Positions 1 through 7,924 of a DNA stretch of 64,000 nt are shown here, piece after piece. The stretch is taken from NCBI GenBank assembly GCA_963713085.1, contig CAVQKQ010000010.1, forward strand, positions 80,047 through 144,046. Direction: 5' to 3'. Both the position numbers and the translations under genes were made by a program. How positions within the stretch are numbered: position 1 is the stretch's first letter; each line of letters opens with the position of its first letter. Origin of the DNA: PFJX01 sp963713085. Its GTDB lineage: Bacteria; Pseudomonadota; Gammaproteobacteria; Burkholderiales; Thiobacillaceae. The notes below the pieces were generated by a model. The model saw only the letters and a list, made by a program, of their open reading frames with translations. It was not told the origin of the DNA and did not search any database.

Positions 1-1057
1 GCACCGCGCAGGTGGGGTGGGTGTCGTTGAGCTGGAACACGTTTTTGTCGGCGAAGCGGCTGAAATCCTGGCCGTGATGCAGTTCCCAGCCCGCCAGCAC
101 GTCCTGCAGGCTGGAGGAGGCCAAAAAATACTGCTGCTTCAGGCGCAGTTCCTTGCCGTTCTCGCTGGCGTCGTTGGGGTAGAGCACCATGGTGATGTTC
201 TCGGCCGCGTTCTTGGCCGCCACCGATTCGGTATAGGAGCCGGCGTTGAATTCGTTCAGGTCGAACTCGTCCGTGGCCGCCGCGCTCCACAGGCGCAGCA
301 CGTTGACGGTGTCGTTGCGGTAGCCGGGAATGGGGGTGTCGAAGGGTACCGCCAGCACGTCCAGGGTATCCGTCCAGCGCACATGGAGTCTGCCCTGGGC
401 ATCCTTGTAGGTTTCGGTGCGGCCGTAATACTGGACGCGCCGGGTATGTTCCGGCCGCTCCAGCTCCCAGGGGTTGCCGTCCCGCAGCCAGTGATCCGGT
501 TCCTCCGCCTGGCGGCAGTTCTCTATGCGCTGGCGGAACATGCCGTACTCGTAGCGGATGCCATAGCCCATCACCGGCAGTTGCAGGGTCGCGCAGCTAT
601 CCAGGAAACAGGCGGCGAGGCGGCCCAGGCCACCGTTGCCCAGGCCGGCGTCCTGTTCTTCGTCAACCAGTTCCTCCAGGACCAGGCCCATGCGCAGCAG
701 GCCTTTTTCCACGCTCTCGGCCAGGCCCAGGTTGAGCATGGCGTTGTTCAGGGTGCGTCCCATCAGGAATTCCAGGGACAGGTAATAGGCGTGTTTGGCA
801 TCCTCGGCTTCGTAGCCCTGCCGGGTCCGTTTCCAGCGTTCCATGAGGCGATCCCGCAGGGACAGGGCCAGCGCCAGGTAAGGGTAATGGGTCGAGCGGC
901 AATGCTGGTCGCGGCCCAGGAAATTGCTGAAGAAGCGGCGGATGTCCTGGGCCAGCGCGGCTTCATCCATGCCCAGTGGCGGAATCTCGTAGAGCTCGGC
1001 CGTTGGCTTGCTGGCGCGTAGGGGTTTCAGTCGGGTGGCGGCGGGCTTGGGAACCAT
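1..1057 (-). CDS. glgP: Glycogen/starch/maltodextrin phosphorylase, N-terminal part
   Basis: Cytosolic alpha-glucan phosphorylase, which releases glucose-1-phosphate from storage glucan with PLP. The gene runs off the left edge, so only about 352 N-terminal residues are present of the usual 800 or more; the PLP lysine lies outside. Family landmarks seen are SLEFLMGR (about residues 94-101), GLGNGGLGRLAACFLDS (138-154), GYGIRYEYGMF (164-173) and FQLNDTHP at the very edge. The start at 1057 gives a normal short N-terminal extension; no convincing ribosome binding site is visible, so the start is moderately sure. A long open frame on the opposite strand is a high-GC shadow. Confidence 0.95.
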   Translation of the reverse strand, partial: MVPKPAATRLKPLRASKPTAELYEIPPLGMDEAALAQDIRRFFSNFLGRDQHCRSTHYPYLALALSLRDRLMERWKRTRQGYEAEDAKHAYYLSLEFLMGRTLNNAMLNLGLAESVEKGLLRMGLVLEELVDEEQDAGLGNGGLGRLAACFLDSCATLQLPVMGYGIRYEYGMFRQRIENCRQAEEPDHWLRDGNPWELERPEHTRRVQYYGRTETYKDAQGRLHVRWTDTLDVLAVPFDTPIPGYRNDTVNVLRLWSAAATDEFDLNEFNAGSYTESVAAKNAAENITMVLYPNDASENGKELRLKQQYFLASSSLQDVLAGWELHHGQDFSRFADKNVFQLNDTHPTCAV

Positions 1058-1165
1058 GGCGGGGATGTGGCGTTTCCGATTCGGCCGACTAGCATACTGG
1101 CCGAGGAAGTAGATGAAAACAGGCAGTATGGATTGGGCGGAAGTCGGGACCGTTGTCGTCGACCG

Positions 1166-1426
1166 CTAACCGGGTGGGAATTCCCGGCGCAGGCGTTCCA
1201 GCTCCTTGCGATAGCGTTCACCGTCGCCATAGTCGAAGAAGTGATGGTAAAGGGCATGGGTTTCCTCCAGGCGGCGGGCATGCTTGATGGGGCACCAGAA
1301 CTGCTCGGTGTGGGCGACGATCCCCCGGGCGTATTCGATGAGGCCGGTGCCGTAGGCGCAATAGGCGCAGTTCATGCGTTCGATCCAGCTCCCGGATGCG
1401 GCGCATGAGTTCTTCGATCCGGGCAT
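1166..1426 (-). CDS. Small conserved Cys-motif protein, probably frameshifted near its start
   Basis: The 86-residue frame carries CAYCAYG (CxxC-type) and EQFWCPIKHARR, then FFDYGDGERYRKELERLR. I recognise this as the C-terminal signature of a conserved proteobacterial family of unknown function (usual form: ...NCxYCxYxNGLxAY...EQYWCPIKHA). The first 14 residues of this frame look non-native. A second ATG at 1430, with AGGGA 6 nt upstream, opens a natural-looking helix (MNARIEELMRRIREL) in another frame; a +1 shift near 1385 would join it to IERMNCAYC. So the gene is either intact from 1426 or a one-base frameshift of a gene starting at 1430. It is much shorter than the longer members of the family I recall (about 180 aa). 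Confidence 0.6.
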   Translation of the reverse strand: MPGSKNSCAASGSWIERMNCAYCAYGTGLIEYARGIVAHTEQFWCPIKHARRLEETHALYHHFFDYGDGERYRKELERLRREFPPG

Positions 1427-1522
1427 TCATTGCGCGTCCCTGGTCACTGGAAGGTTGAGTCGCCGATTAGGACCTGCCGTCCGGGTCCCGTCAATGGCGC
1501 GGCGAATGAGAGAATGAGGGCC

Positions 1523-2371
1523 ATGAACACCAAGCCCAGCATTCTCATCACCGGCTGTTCCTCCGGTATCGGCCAGGCCGTGGCCAAGGGCCTGGCCGCA
1601 CGGGACTGGCGCGTGTTCGCCTGTGCCCGCGCGCAGGCGGACGTGGACCTGCTCAATGCCATGGGATTCGAAAGCCTGCGCCTGGACCTGGATGATTCCA
1701 CCAGTATCCGGGCAGCGGCGGAGACGGTGCTGGAACGCACCAATGGCCGGTTGGACGCCCTGTTCAACAACGGTGGCTTCGGCCAGGTGGGGGCGGTGGA
1801 GGACCTGACCCGGGATGCCTTGCGGGAGCAGTTTGAGACCAACCTGTTCGGCTGGATCGAGCTGACCAACCTGATCATTCCCGCCATGCGCAGGCGGGGC
1901 TCCGGCCGCATTGTCATGAACAGCTCGGTGCTGGGCTATGCCGCCTTTCCCTACCGGGGCGCTTACGTGGCGGTCAAGTTCGCCCTGGAGGGCATCGCCG
2001 ATACCCTGCGCCAGGAACTCCACGGCAGCGGCATCCGGATCAGCCTGGTGGAGCCGGGGCCCATCACGTCTCGCTTCCGGGAAAACTGCCTGCCCCATTT
2101 CGAGAAGCATATCGACTGGCGGAACAGCGTGCATCGGGCCGAATACGAGGGACAGTTGGCCAGGCTCAACCAACCCGGACCCGCCGCGCCCTTCACCTTG
2201 CCGCCAGAGGCCGTGCTGGCCAAGGTGATCCATGCCTTGGAGAGCGACCATCCCAGGCCACGCTATCCCATCACGGTGCCCTCCGTGGCTTTCTGGTGGC
2301 TTAAGCGGCTACTGCCGGTGGCCGGGATGGATTGGGTCCTGCGCCGGGCCTCGGGTGGAGGCAAGCGCTGA
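1523..2371 (+). CDS. SDR family oxidoreductase
   Basis: Classical short-chain dehydrogenase/reductase of 282 residues. The cofactor glycine motif GCSSGIG is at 11-17, NNGGFG (variant of NNAG) at 82-87, catalytic Ser134/135, Tyr148 and Lys152 in YVAVK, and PGP near 179. It probably uses NADP(H), because an Arg-containing segment (ACARAQAD) follows beta-strand 2. The substrate is unknown; the closest recognisable type is the bacterial 'SDR family oxidoreductase' with an extended hydrophobic C-terminus. The start at 1523 begins right at the Rossmann fold; an in-frame ATG at 1514 is an alternative. It stands alone and is divergent from the Cys-motif gene. Confidence 0.9.
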   Translation: MNTKPSILITGCSSGIGQAVAKGLAARDWRVFACARAQADVDLLNAMGFESLRLDLDDSTSIRAAAETVLERTNGRLDALFNNGGFGQVGAVEDLTRDALREQFETNLFGWIELTNLIIPAMRRRGSGRIVMNSSVLGYAAFPYRGAYVAVKFALEGIADTLRQELHGSGIRISLVEPGPITSRFRENCLPHFEKHIDWRNSVHRAEYEGQLARLNQPGPAAPFTLPPEAVLAKVIHALESDHPRPRYPITVPSVAFWWLKRLLPVAGMDWVLRRASGGGKR

Positions 2372-2385
2372 AAATGCAATTCGAT

Positions 2386-2700
2386 TCAGATGATGCAGCA
2401 AGCGGGCGACAGGGCCTCGGAGCGGTAATGGCGCCTTACCGGGTTGAGCACTTGCCATAGGCAGGTGCCCGCCGGGACGGTCACCAGATCACCCTGGGTC
2501 ACGGTGACGGGCTGACCGCCGGGCACGGTCAGGATGGCCTCTCCGGCCAGGAAATAGCTCTTCTCCGCGGCATCGTTGGCGAGGGTGCGGCTGCCGACCC
2601 CATCCTTCCAGGTGGGCCAGCCATGCACCCCCAGCTCCGTCATGCGGGCCCGCGAAATATTGCGTTCAATGACGATTGCGGTGGGTGTGGCGTCGTTCAT
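2386..2700 (-). CDS. Cupin-fold protein
   Basis: Single-domain cupin of 104 residues, of the EutQ/DUF861 (Cupin_3) type: TWKDGVGSRTLANDAAEKSYFLAGEAILTV is cupin motif 1-like and GDLVTVPAGTCLWQVL is motif 2-like. A sugar-epimerase-like or ureidoglycine-aminohydrolase-like beta-barrel is expected; enzyme activity is not predictable. The C-terminus ends in Cys-Cys. It is convergent with the SDR (15 bp apart) and lies downstream of cysC in the same direction, separated from it by a hairpin. Confidence 0.8.
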   Translation of the reverse strand: MNDATPTAIVIERNISRARMTELGVHGWPTWKDGVGSRTLANDAAEKSYFLAGEAILTVPGGQPVTVTQGDLVTVPAGTCLWQVLNPVRRHYRSEALSPACCII

Positions 2701-2782
2701 GGGATGCGAATACCTGGTTTGGCATGAGTCGATTCGACAGGATCATGGTGCCGGGGCCCGGGTCAGTGTGACCCAAGTTCGA

Positions 2783-2815
2783 CGAGCGGGGAGAGAGGGG
2801 CTCCCTCCCCGCTCG
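2783..2815. terminator. Hairpin downstream of cysC
   Basis: CGAGCGGGGAG (2783-2793) and CTCCCCGCTCG (2805-2815) form a perfect 11-bp inverted repeat around an 11-nt loop, ten bases past the cysC stop codon. No U-tract follows on either strand, so it is a strong RNA hairpin that may stop or stabilise the cysC transcript rather than a canonical intrinsic terminator. Confidence 0.5.
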
Positions 2816-2825
2816 CCAGGCGCTA

Positions 2826-3464
2826 CTAGCCTGCCCTTGGCGCCAGCAAGCCCCGTTCTTCCAGGAAGCCGATGACCTGGACGGCGGCCTCCTGCGGGGT
2901 GATCCGGTCGTTGTGGATCACGAGCTCGGGCGCAAGGGGACCCTCGTAGGGGTCGTCCACGCCGGTGAAGCCGATGCCTTTCCCCTCGGCCAGGGCGGCA
3001 CGTGCCTTCTTGTAGAGCCCCTTGGGGTCGCGTTGTTCGCAGACCTCGATAGGCACATCTACCAGTATTTCGACGAAGGGCAGGCCGCTCTCATGGTGGA
3101 TCTGGCGCACCAGATCGCGGTCCTTGCGGTAGGGGCTGATGAAGCTGGTGAGGGAGATCACGCCGGTATCGGCGAACAGCCTGGCCACCTCGCCGATGCG
3201 GCGGATATTTTCCTCCCGGTCGGCGGCGGAAAAGCCCAGGTTCTTGTTGAGGCCGTGGCGGACATTGTCCCCGTCCAGCACATAGGCCAGTTGGCCCCGT
3301 TCCACCAGGGCATGCTCCAGGGTGAAGGCGATGGTGCTCTTGCCAGAGCCGCTCAGCCCGGTGAACCAGATGGTCACCCCTTTCTGGGCCAGCAGCCGTT
3401 CCCGGTCATCCCGTTTGACGTGGCCTTCGTGCCAGGTGATGTTGGTTGCCCGGATTTCCGTCAT
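2826..3464 (-). CDS. cysC: Adenylyl-sulfate kinase
   Basis: APS kinase of 212 residues that phosphorylates adenosine 5'-phosphosulfate to PAPS in the cytosol. The P-loop GLSGSGKST is at 36-44, DGDNVRHGL at 63-71, FISPYRKDRD at 107-116, then DPKGLYKKAR and FTGVDDPYE, all typical of stand-alone CysC. The start at 3464 is chosen because AGGAG lies about 7 nt upstream and homologues begin with a similar ITWHxGxV segment. No cysD/cysN/cysH is adjacent, so the role (sulfate assimilation or sulfation) cannot be read from context. Confidence 0.95.
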   Translation of the reverse strand: MTEIRATNITWHEGHVKRDDRERLLAQKGVTIWFTGLSGSGKSTIAFTLEHALVERGQLAYVLDGDNVRHGLNKNLGFSAADREENIRRIGEVARLFADTGVISLTSFISPYRKDRDLVRQIHHESGLPFVEILVDVPIEVCEQRDPKGLYKKARAALAEGKGIGFTGVDDPYEGPLAPELVIHNDRITPQEAAVQVIGFLEERGLLAPRAG

Positions 3465-3793
3465 GTTTGGTGCTCCTGTTTTGGTTGAACAATCGGCTGT
3501 GCCGGAGGATGCTATGCTGCCTCGGGTAAGCGCCGGCACCGGATAGTTGCCGACGCTAAATAACCCCGGGTCAGGTAAAATCGATCCGGCTGCGTCAAAG
3601 CGGTTCGGGGCCAGTAGGTGTACTGACGCTGGACGGGTCTCCGACTCATCGCCAATGGTACGTGCATTCCCGGGACTTTCAGCTTTTCCCCGATCACACT
3701 AAGCTGGAGGGGCGGGAGATGCTCGGGAGTCGGAATGTGAGATGCCCGGGGTTTCGGATAAACAGAGTTGCAACAAGCGAGGCTGGAGAACAA
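3465..3793. other. Divergent intergenic region cysC / small ORF
   Basis: About 330 bp without a supported gene. It must hold the promoters of cysC (leftward) and the small gene at 3794 (rightward). I see no confident sigma-70 boxes, terminator or RNA motif. Confidence 0.4.
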
Positions 3794-4096
3794 ATGAACG
3801 ATGAACGGGATAATGTGGAAATGAATACGCCGGCACCCATTTCCCCTCGTCGTCGCCTCCAGGAACTCCTGGCCATCCCTGATAAACAGCGCACAGACGC
3901 CGAATGGGATGAGCTTATAGAACTTGAAATCAGCCTCGCGCCAGGCAATCGCGCCGACGGGGGGGGTGAGCAAAATGCCCGGCGCGGCCAGTCTCCTTCG
4001 GGAAACCCCAATCAGAATCCCAGGCCCAGAGGCGGGGAACAGCCCAAGAAGCCCTTCAAGAAATTTCACAAGCGGCCGCCCCCCAAAGAGGGTTAG
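3794..4096 (+). CDS. Conserved small basic-tailed protein of unknown function
   Basis: A 100-residue protein. The N-terminal part (ISPRRRLQELLAIPDKQRTDAEWDELIELEISLAPGNR region, residues about 16-52) resembles a short conserved domain I recall in betaproteobacterial hypothetical proteins. The C-terminal half is low-complexity, rich in Gly, Asn, Pro, Arg and Lys and ending in KKPFKKFHKRPPPKEG, as in nucleic-acid-binding tails. The start at 3794 is supported by GGAG at 3785-3788; an earlier in-frame ATG at 3662 has no such site. Function unknown. Convergent with the next gene, 37 bp away. Confidence 0.75.
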   Translation: MNDERDNVEMNTPAPISPRRRLQELLAIPDKQRTDAEWDELIELEISLAPGNRADGGGEQNARRGQSPSGNPNQNPRPRGGEQPKKPFKKFHKRPPPKEG

Positions 4097-4133
4097 GACA
4101 CGCGGCCAGGATGCCTGGTCCTCCAACCATTCT

Positions 4134-5087
4134 TTATCGGGCCAGGCTCTCCTTCTCCATCAGGAGGTAGGTGTTGTAGGCGTTCACCCGGTTGGCCTCC
4201 GGGAAGGCGGGCATGGATTCGTAACCGGACCAGTCGGTGCGCTGGTAGGCCTCGTCGAAGGAGGTCAGATCCTCCACGGCCCGGCCCATTTCACGGCGCA
4301 GGAAGCGCAGGTAGTCCCGGGTAAGGGTGAGGTCCCGCAAGGGCGTGTCGGAGGCGCCGCCGTGGCCCGGCACCAGGACGCTGGGCCGGAGTTCGATGAG
4401 CCTGTCCAGGGCCGCCAGCCAGCGCTTGGAATCGGCATCACCGACGAAGGGGATGCGCCCCTTGAACACCAGGTCGCCGGCGTAGAGCACCCCATCCTCC
4501 ACCACGAACATGACCATGTCCTCCGCCGAATGGGCAGGGCCCACATGACGCAGCTGGAAGTGCAGGCCGCCCAGTTCGAAATCGGTGTCGCCGCTCAGCC
4601 ACAGATCCGGTTCGTAAAAACGCTGTAGATCATCATTGATCCAGGTGCCCAGGATCTGCTTGCGCTGTTCATAGCGCTGCCTGAAGGCGTCCGAGCCGAT
4701 GGTGCCCTTGCTGGCCTCATGGGACCAGACCTCCGCGCCCAGGTCCTTGAATACCTGGATCCCGTAATAGTGGTCCGCATGGTAGTGGCTGACGATGACC
4801 CGCTTGACGGGGGCCGGCGTGATCTCGCGGATCCGCTTGAGCATTTCGTTGGCCAGCGAGGGGGAGCCCAGGGTATCGAACACCACCACGCCGGCGGGCG
4901 TCACCACGAAGCCGGCGTTGGACATGAAGCCTTCGTTCTCAGGGCTGGCGGCTCCAGAAAGACCCGGCACGTAGTAGCTGTGGGGACCGATCTGTTCGGC
5001 ACGAACTGACACTGATACCGGCGGGTAGCCGGTCGCGCCGGCGACCGTGGAAAACAGCAGGGCGAAAAGGGCAATCAGGGATCGCAT
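4134..5087 (-). CDS. Exported metallo-beta-lactamase-fold hydrolase
   Basis: A 317-residue MBL-fold enzyme with an N-terminal signal peptide (about residues 1-18), so probably periplasmic. Zinc-site motifs: HYHADH at 101-106, His186 in GPAHSAED, Asp205 in YAGDLVF and His242 in VPGHGG. It resembles the SoxH / quinoprotein-relay zinc metallohydrolase branch in overall layout, but I cannot name a substrate. Divergent from the GyrI-like operon, with about 115 bp between them. Confidence 0.85.
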   Translation of the reverse strand: MRSLIALFALLFSTVAGATGYPPVSVSVRAEQIGPHSYYVPGLSGAASPENEGFMSNAGFVVTPAGVVVFDTLGSPSLANEMLKRIREITPAPVKRVIVSHYHADHYYGIQVFKDLGAEVWSHEASKGTIGSDAFRQRYEQRKQILGTWINDDLQRFYEPDLWLSGDTDFELGGLHFQLRHVGPAHSAEDMVMFVVEDGVLYAGDLVFKGRIPFVGDADSKRWLAALDRLIELRPSVLVPGHGGASDTPLRDLTLTRDYLRFLRREMGRAVEDLTSFDEAYQRTDWSGYESMPAFPEANRVNAYNTYLLMEKESLAR

Positions 5088-5203
5088 AAGGGAGTTCCTC
5101 TATCCGGATAGGGCCTTGGCGGCGTCAGGGGCGGGATTATAGGTAGCCGGAGGGATGCTGATCTGTAGTATCTTCGACCCGCCCCAATCGATTTTCGGCC
5201 ATC

Positions 5204-5737
5204 GTGAATTACAAGAAGTTCCTGCCTTTCCTGCTCGCCTTCGTGCTGCCCCTGCTGGCGGTCTACGCCTGGTGGGGCGGCTTCAATCCCGTCACCATCG
5301 AGGAGGCCGTGAGCGGTCCCTACACCTACGCCTACCTGGAACATACCGGCGATTATTCCAAGCTGCCGGACCTGTCCAGCCAGGTGCGCCAGGAACTCTC
5401 GGACGCCCGGGTCTTGTTCGGCAACCCCATCACCGTGCTGTACTCCAATCCGGATGTGGTCGACGTGGGGGAACGCAAGGCGCGTACCGGCTTTCTGGTC
5501 CCGGAAGGCACCAAGGTTCCGGGGGACTTGCTGGTGGATACCCTACCCCGGCGCGCGGTCCTGGCCACCACGCTGCAGGCGGGTAGCCTGCTCGCCCCCG
5601 GCCGGGCCTACGCGGCGCTGGACCGGTATCTCCAGGCCCGCGGCCAAGGGATACGCATGCCCACCGTGGAACTGTATGAGCCCAGCGGCAGCGTGCTGCG
5701 GATGGGACGCCTGACCGTGGAAATGGAGGTCAAGTGA
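5204..5737 (+). CDS. Membrane-anchored GyrI-like domain protein
   Basis: A 177-residue protein with an N-terminal hydrophobic anchor (about 5-24) followed by a GyrI/SOUL-like small-molecule-binding fold: SGPYTYAYLEHTGDYSKL near 37-54, and a C-terminal VELYEPSGSVLRMGRLTVEMEV strand pair. The start codon is GTG at 5204. Its end overlaps the next start by four bases, so translation is probably coupled. Ligand and function unknown. Confidence 0.7.
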   Translation: MNYKKFLPFLLAFVLPLLAVYAWWGGFNPVTIEEAVSGPYTYAYLEHTGDYSKLPDLSSQVRQELSDARVLFGNPITVLYSNPDVVDVGERKARTGFLVPEGTKVPGDLLVDTLPRRAVLATTLQAGSLLAPGRAYAALDRYLQARGQGIRMPTVELYEPSGSVLRMGRLTVEMEVK

Positions 5738-6630
5738 GCCTGTTCGCCACCCTGGCGGCCCTGGTCTGGGAGCACCTGCGTCCCGAGTATTCGAATCGGC
5801 CCAAGGACACTGCCGCCCGCTGGCACGCCTGGCTGCTGGAGAACATCAATGCCGGCGGCGAGCAGCACGGGTTCCTGGCCTGGACGCTGGGGGCCCTGCT
5901 GCCGGCCCTGGTCATGATGGCCATCGCTTACGCCCTGGGCCAGATCTGGCATCCCCTGACCTGGGCCTTCAACGTGGTGGTGCTGTACTTCTGCCTGGGC
6001 TTCAAGCGGGCCTCGTTCAACGCCGCCAGCGTCGCCCGGGCCCTGCAGGCCGAAGATCTGGAACGGGCCCGGCAAACGTTGGCGGAGTGGCGCCCCGGTA
6101 TCCTGGTCGGGGCGGACGAACTGTCCGTGGTTAAGCAGACCGCGGAGGCGGTGCTTCAGCAATCCCTGGTCCGTCTGTTCGGCGTGCTGTTCTGGTTTTT
6201 CCTGCTGGGCGCGGCCGGCGCCGTGCTGTATCTCCTGACCCGTCTGAGCCGCGACCGCTGGCATGCGGAACCCCTTTTCAGCCTGGTGTCCACCCGCATC
6301 GCCCGCTGGCTGGACTGGCTGCCGGTCCGCATCGTGGCCTTCAGCTTCGCCATCATTGGAAACTTCCAGGACACCCTGGAATGCTGGCGCGGCCAGGCCG
6401 TCGCCTGGGGCGATGAGAACGAAGGCATCATCCTCTCGGCGGGTGCCGGCGCCCTGGGCGTGCAGTTGGGCGGCGATATCGACCTGCCGGAAGGCAAGCT
6501 GGCCCGGACGGTCCTGGGGCTGGGCGAGGAGCCCGCCGTCACGGTGGTGGACAACGCGGTGGCACTGATCTGGCGGGCGGTCCTGTTGTGGGTGGCGGTG
6601 CTGGGACTGCTCTGGCTGGGAAGCCTCTGA
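5734..6630 (+). CDS. CobD/CbiB-family membrane protein
   Basis: Integral membrane protein of 298 residues, recognisable as the betaproteobacterial 'CobD/CbiB family protein' (also compared with AmpE): an LRPEYSNRPKD-like N-terminus, FNVVVLYFCLGFK in a membrane segment, DWLPVRIVAFSFAIIGNF, and AGAGALGVQLGG. True cobalamin synthases CbiB are embedded in cob operons; no other cob gene is here, so involvement in B12 is doubtful. It starts with GTG overlapping the upstream stop, and its stop abuts the next start. Confidence 0.8.
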   Translation: MSLFATLAALVWEHLRPEYSNRPKDTAARWHAWLLENINAGGEQHGFLAWTLGALLPALVMMAIAYALGQIWHPLTWAFNVVVLYFCLGFKRASFNAASVARALQAEDLERARQTLAEWRPGILVGADELSVVKQTAEAVLQQSLVRLFGVLFWFFLLGAAGAVLYLLTRLSRDRWHAEPLFSLVSTRIARWLDWLPVRIVAFSFAIIGNFQDTLECWRGQAVAWGDENEGIILSAGAGALGVQLGGDIDLPEGKLARTVLGLGEEPAVTVVDNAVALIWRAVLLWVAVLGLLWLGSL

Positions 6631-7866
6631 GTGCTGAACGCCCTTTGGGTCGGGTGCATCCTGGTCGCCTTCGGCGCGGCGGTGATCCAGTTCCTGGGCG
6701 GCGACGCCACCATCTTCGCCAGCGTCATGAAGGCCGCCTTCGATTCGGCCAAGACCGCCTTCGAGGTGGCCCTGGGCCTTACCGGCGTCATGTGCCTGTG
6801 GCTTGGAGTGATGAAGGTGGGGGAACGGGCCGGCTTCCTGGACCTGCTGGGGCGGGCCCTGGCCCCACTGTTCGCGCGCCTGTTCCCGGAGGTGCCCCGG
6901 GGGCATCCGGCCCTGGGTTCCATCACCATGAACATGGCGGCCAATATATTGGGCCTGGACAACGCCGCCACGCCCATCGGCCTCAAGGCCATGCGCGAAC
7001 TGCAGGAACTCAACCCCAATAAGGACACCGCCAGCAACGCCCAGATCCTGTTCCTGGTACTCAACGCCTCCTCGGTCACCCTGCTGCCTGTGACCATCTT
7101 CACATACCGGGCCCAGTTGGGGGCGCAAGATCCCACCGACGTCTTCATCCCCATCCTCATGGCCACCTATGCCTCAACCCTGGCGGGTTTCCTGTTCATC
7201 TCCAGCGTCCAGCGCCTGAAGCTGGACGCGGTGGTGCTGGCCTGGCTGGGTGGCCTGACCGCCCTGGTGGGCGGCCTGGCCTGGTGGTTCGCCCAAATGC
7301 CGGCGGAGGTGATGACAGCCCGCTCCTCCGCCCTCAGCAACTTCCTGCTGCTGGGACTGGTGGCGGTGTTCCTGGCGGGGGCGGCGGCGAAGCGGGTGAA
7401 CGCCTACGAGGCCTTCATCGAGGGGGCCAAGGAGGGTTTCCACACCGCCGTCACCATCATCCCCTATCTGGTGGCCATGCTGGTGGCCATCGGCATGCTG
7501 CGGGCCAGCGGCGCCCTGCCGGCCTTCGTCGAGGCGGTACGCTCTGGTGTCGCAGCCCTGGGTTTCGACGCGCATTGGGTGGACGCATTGCCTACCATGG
7601 TCATGAAGCCCCTGTCTGGATCAGGCGCCCGGGCCATGATGATCGAGACCATGCAGGCCCAGGGCGCGGATTCCTTCGCCGGACGCCTGGCCAGCATCGT
7701 CCAGGGCAGCACCGAGACCACCTTCTACGTCCTGGCGGTGTATTTCGGCGCGGTGGGCATCAAGCGGGTGCGTTATGCCGTGGCGGGAGGTCTTGTGGCC
7801 GACCTGGGCGGCTTCATGGCGGCGGTGCTGGCGGCCTACTTGTTCTTTGGCGCTGCACGAGGCTGA
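6631..7866 (+). CDS. SpmA-SpmB-type nucleoside-recognition (Gate) membrane protein
   Basis: A 411-residue polytopic membrane protein containing two nucleoside-recognition/Gate domains: an SpmA-like N-terminal half with ALGSITMNMAANILGLDNAATP (about 94-115) and an SpmB-like C-terminal half with KPLSGSGARAMMIE and QGSTETTFYVLAVYFGAVG. The fused form is common in non-sporulating Gram-negatives, where its role is unknown. The start is GTG directly after the preceding TGA, making the third GTG-initiated gene of a tightly coupled operon. Confidence 0.85.
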   Translation: MLNALWVGCILVAFGAAVIQFLGGDATIFASVMKAAFDSAKTAFEVALGLTGVMCLWLGVMKVGERAGFLDLLGRALAPLFARLFPEVPRGHPALGSITMNMAANILGLDNAATPIGLKAMRELQELNPNKDTASNAQILFLVLNASSVTLLPVTIFTYRAQLGAQDPTDVFIPILMATYASTLAGFLFISSVQRLKLDAVVLAWLGGLTALVGGLAWWFAQMPAEVMTARSSALSNFLLLGLVAVFLAGAAAKRVNAYEAFIEGAKEGFHTAVTIIPYLVAMLVAIGMLRASGALPAFVEAVRSGVAALGFDAHWVDALPTMVMKPLSGSGARAMMIETMQAQGADSFAGRLASIVQGSTETTFYVLAVYFGAVGIKRVRYAVAGGLVADLGGFMAAVLAAYLFFGAARG

Positions 7867-7924
7867 AGCTATCGTTAGGACATACCGGCGCTGGAATTAA
7901 CCAATAGAAAAAAAAGGAGAAGAA

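Noticed and set aside
17..1021. Long open frame on the + strand opposite the glycogen phosphorylase gene
   Set aside because: Antisense to a well-recognised gene with clear family motifs; composition is the Gly/Val/Gln-rich pattern produced by high third-position GC.
5734..6630. Assignment of the CobD/CbiB-family gene to cobalamin synthesis
   Set aside because: No other B12 gene nearby and the subgroup is the betaproteobacterial stand-alone type, so I keep only the family name.
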